The notes below the pieces were generated by a model. That model was given only the letters and a program-made list of their open reading frames with translations. It was not told the origin of the DNA and searched no databases. From a virus, in IMG/VR virus record IMGVR_UViG_3300025133_000761, positions 1 through 20,088 of that record: DNA of 20,088 nt. One strand, written 5' to 3'. Position 1 is the first letter of the stretch. Each line of letters begins with the position of its first letter. Below are positions 18,775 through 20,088 of this stretch, one piece after another. The translations under genes and the position numbers were made by a program.

Positions 18775-19716
18775 ATGCTTGCAATAGGTAGCCTTTTCTC
18801 TGGCATCGGTGGCCTCGAGCTGGGTCTCGAGGTTGCGGGTGTCGGCAAAACAATCTGGCAAGTTGAGCAGGATGACTTTTGCAGGAACGTACTTGCCAAG
18901 CACTGGCCAGAAGCGGAGCGATTCGATGACATCAAAACAGTTGGAGCTAACAATCTCAGATATGCAGACATCATCTGCGGAGGATTCCCCTGCCAAGACA
19001 TCAGCCTGGCGGGAAGTGGCGCCGGTCTGGCTGGGGAAAGGTCCGGCCTTTGGGGGGAAATGTACCGGGTCATTCGCGAGATTCGACCGCGATTCGTCGT
19101 CGTGGAAAACGTCCCAGCTCTTACTGGGCGGGGGCTCGGAGCCGTACTCGGAGACTTGGCCTCTTGCGGGTACGATGCGGAATGGGATTGTATCAGCGCG
19201 GCATCCATCGGGGCGTGCCACCGACGCGATAGGCTTTTCATCATCGCTCATTATGCCAACACCGACAGCGGCAAAGGGCGGCAACGTCTCCAGGGGAGGC
19301 AAGCGGAAGAACGAGAAACTTTTAACCGGTGCAGCGAGGGACTTGGCGGCGGGAATGCTGCCAACCCCGACAGCGAGCCAGTACGGGACAAGCCAAAACG
19401 GGACACGAGCAGACGGGACAACGTTCAAGCAGGCAGGCAAGCCCAGTCTGTGGACGATGGCAAAGAAGGGGATTCTACCAACCCCGAGCGCGAGGGACTT
19501 CAAGAGCGGAAAAGGGCGCAAGGAGAATGGACATACGCCTCAATTGCCGGAGGTCATGGGGGGAATGTTGAACCCCGATTTTGTCCAGTCGTACATGATG
19601 GGTTTCCCGGACGGGTGGCTCGACTAAAAGCCCTTGGCAATGCTGTTGTACCAGCGGTTGCTTATCAAGTTGGTAGAGCTCTACTTCAAAGAATCAACGA
19701 GGCCAATTGTACTTGA
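18775..19716 (+). CDS. C5-cytosine DNA methyltransferase
   Basis: A 313-residue enzyme that transfers a methyl group from S-adenosylmethionine to cytosine C5. Motifs run in order: I SLFSGIGGLELGLE (6-19), IV GGFPCQDIS with catalytic C73, VI VVVENV (108-113), VIII RRDRLFIIA (150-158) and X LKALGNAVVP (284-293). The recognition region (about 160-275) is unusually polar and low in hydrophobic residues for this family. I chose the ATG at 18775, since AAGGTGG is 6-8 nt upstream; a GTG at 18763 lies within that site. No partner restriction enzyme is visible, so it is an orphan, probably guarding phage DNA from host restriction. Its last 23 bp overlap the convergent M15 gene. A second long frame overlaps it. 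Confidence 0.93.
   Translation: MLAIGSLFSGIGGLELGLEVAGVGKTIWQVEQDDFCRNVLAKHWPEAERFDDIKTVGANNLRYADIICGGFPCQDISLAGSGAGLAGERSGLWGEMYRVIREIRPRFVVVENVPALTGRGLGAVLGDLASCGYDAEWDCISAASIGACHRRDRLFIIAHYANTDSGKGRQRLQGRQAEERETFNRCSEGLGGGNAANPDSEPVRDKPKRDTSRRDNVQAGRQAQSVDDGKEGDSTNPEREGLQERKRAQGEWTYASIAGGHGGNVEPRFCPVVHDGFPGRVARLKALGNAVVPAVAYQVGRALLQRINEANCT
18872..19627 (+). CDS. Overlapping frame inside the methyltransferase gene
   Basis: In the +1-shifted frame an open reading frame runs to 19627. It is open from a GTG at 18809, and the first ATG is at 18872, giving 251 residues. Its sequence is patterned: DSPAKTSAWREVAP, SFARFDRDSSSWKTSQ and SETWPLAGTMRNGIV. Three spaced units (IMPTPTAAKGG, MLPTPTASQYG, ILPTPSARDFK) follow, and the end is GGMLNPDFVQSYMMGFPDGW. 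Such phrases recall proteins annotated in other phages beside or overlapping C5 methyltransferases, but that is memory, not a search. DNA giving VVVENVP in one frame gives SSSWKTSQ in the other. The start has only a weak site. It may be a true overlapping gene, part of a frameshift fusion, or a by-product of GC-rich coding. Confidence 0.4.
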   Translation: MTFAGTYLPSTGQKRSDSMTSKQLELTISDMQTSSAEDSPAKTSAWREVAPVWLGKGPAFGGKCTGSFARFDRDSSSWKTSQLLLGGGSEPYSETWPLAGTMRNGIVSARHPSGRATDAIGFSSSLIMPTPTAAKGGNVSRGGKRKNEKLLTGAARDLAAGMLPTPTASQYGTSQNGTRADGTTFKQAGKPSLWTMAKKGILPTPSARDFKSGKGRKENGHTPQLPEVMGGMLNPDFVQSYMMGFPDGWLD

Positions 19717-20088
19717 ACCACCTAGCAGCTTTTGCCTTTTCTGGTGAAGAGCCGCGAGTATCGAAGTGGACGAAGTTCTCGTAAAGACCTAATCCAAACC
19801 CAGTGCCTAATCTTCGAGCTGCATTCTCAAGCTCTATGTAGAGACGAAGCATATAAGCGCCATGCCTTTTCGTTTCATCGACGTAGGTAATATCGGCAGC
19901 ATAAACAGTACCATCTCGCGGAAGATGCCAGCTCTTTGACGCGCCACCAACTGCTTTATTGTGCTTCTCGCATCGGTACGATGAGTTGATTCTTAGAGGG
20001 CCAACGACCTTACGAACGCTATCTAAAACAGTGACGAGCGACTGAGCGGGATTTGTTTTTCCGCAGCAGTTGCAAGCGAACTCTTCAG
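19694..20088 (-). CDS. Partial peptidase M15 (endolysin-like)
   Basis: The C-terminal 131 residues of a leftward gene that enters from the right edge; its start is outside the window. The frame reads EEFACNCCGKTNPAQSLVTV, then LRINSSYRCEKHNKAVGGAS, SWHLPRDGTVYAADITY and ENFVHFDTRG. This is the M15 zinc peptidase (D-Ala-D-Ala carboxypeptidase-like) pattern: RC-x2-HN for the first strand, a zinc His in SWHL, the zinc Asp in AADI, and the second His in VHFD. Zinc ligands appear complete. Such single-domain enzymes cut peptidoglycan peptides and often serve as phage endolysins. Whether a holin sits next to it cannot be seen. Its end overlaps the methyltransferase end by 23 bp. Confidence 0.88.
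   Translation of the reverse strand, partial: EEFACNCCGKTNPAQSLVTVLDSVRKVVGPLRINSSYRCEKHNKAVGGASKSWHLPRDGTVYAADITYVDETKRHGAYMLRLYIELENAARRLGTGFGLGLYENFVHFDTRGSSPEKAKAARWFKYNWPR

Noticed and set aside
18748-19521. 257-codon antisense frame opposite the methyltransferase
   Set aside because: Has no ribosome binding site and no recognisable pattern. Its openness follows from GC-rich codons in the true gene.

Overview
This window looks like part of a tailed double-stranded DNA phage or prophage-like genome (Caudoviricetes) with a bacterial host. It holds a contiguous head and packaging module, a phage recombination and replication module, and a lysis-type peptidase. Genes are packed tightly with ATGA, TAATG or GTGA junctions and AGGAG-like ribosome binding sites. 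I see no tRNA, rRNA, CRISPR array, integrase or insertion sequence. The RecT, exonuclease and SSB set, the PrimPol and the M15 peptidase fit a phage of a Gram-negative host, but the host cannot be named from sequence alone.

Region 1 (1-7158, minus strand) is the late operon. Read right to left it holds a probable small terminase, a GNAT-like protein, a small unknown gene, the large terminase, a small acidic gene, portal, scaffold, major capsid protein and the start of a further structural gene. Region 2 (7159-8210) is about 1 kb with no convincing gene. It holds a likely late promoter, a leader hairpin, one copy of a recurring operator-like dyad, GC and AT repeats and several inverted repeats, so it is a candidate packaging, origin or control region. 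Region 3 (8211-12194, minus) is two transcription units of small accessory genes, separated by an intrinsic terminator followed at once by a promoter. They include a zinc-knuckle protein, a cysteine-rich exported protein, small membrane proteins and a DUF3560 protein.

Region 4 (12348-13841, plus) is a D5/SF3 replicative helicase. Region 5 (13838-18098, minus) reads right to left as exonuclease, RecT annealing protein, PrimPol, two small unknown genes, VRR-NUC nuclease and an XRE-type regulator. Region 6 (18186-19716, plus) is SSB, a small membrane protein and a C5-cytosine methyltransferase. A convergent peptidase M15 gene runs off the right edge.

The main discovery is a shared regulatory code. 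Four 18-bp dyads of the form GTTGCGG-TYAN-CCNCNAC sit only in intergenic control regions: 7460, 9587, 12247 and 18141. Three lie on predicted promoters. An 8-nt leader word, GGACTAAC, occurs at the head of four transcription units. In three of them it lies exactly 7 nt downstream of a TACNNT -10 box. These elements link the early, replication and recombination units into what looks like a single regulon, plausibly served by the phage's own small HTH protein at 13838-14050 (inference). Two other features stand out. The methyltransferase gene carries a long second reading frame with its own patterned protein sequence, and its ribosome binding site lies in one arm of a perfect 12-bp inverted repeat.
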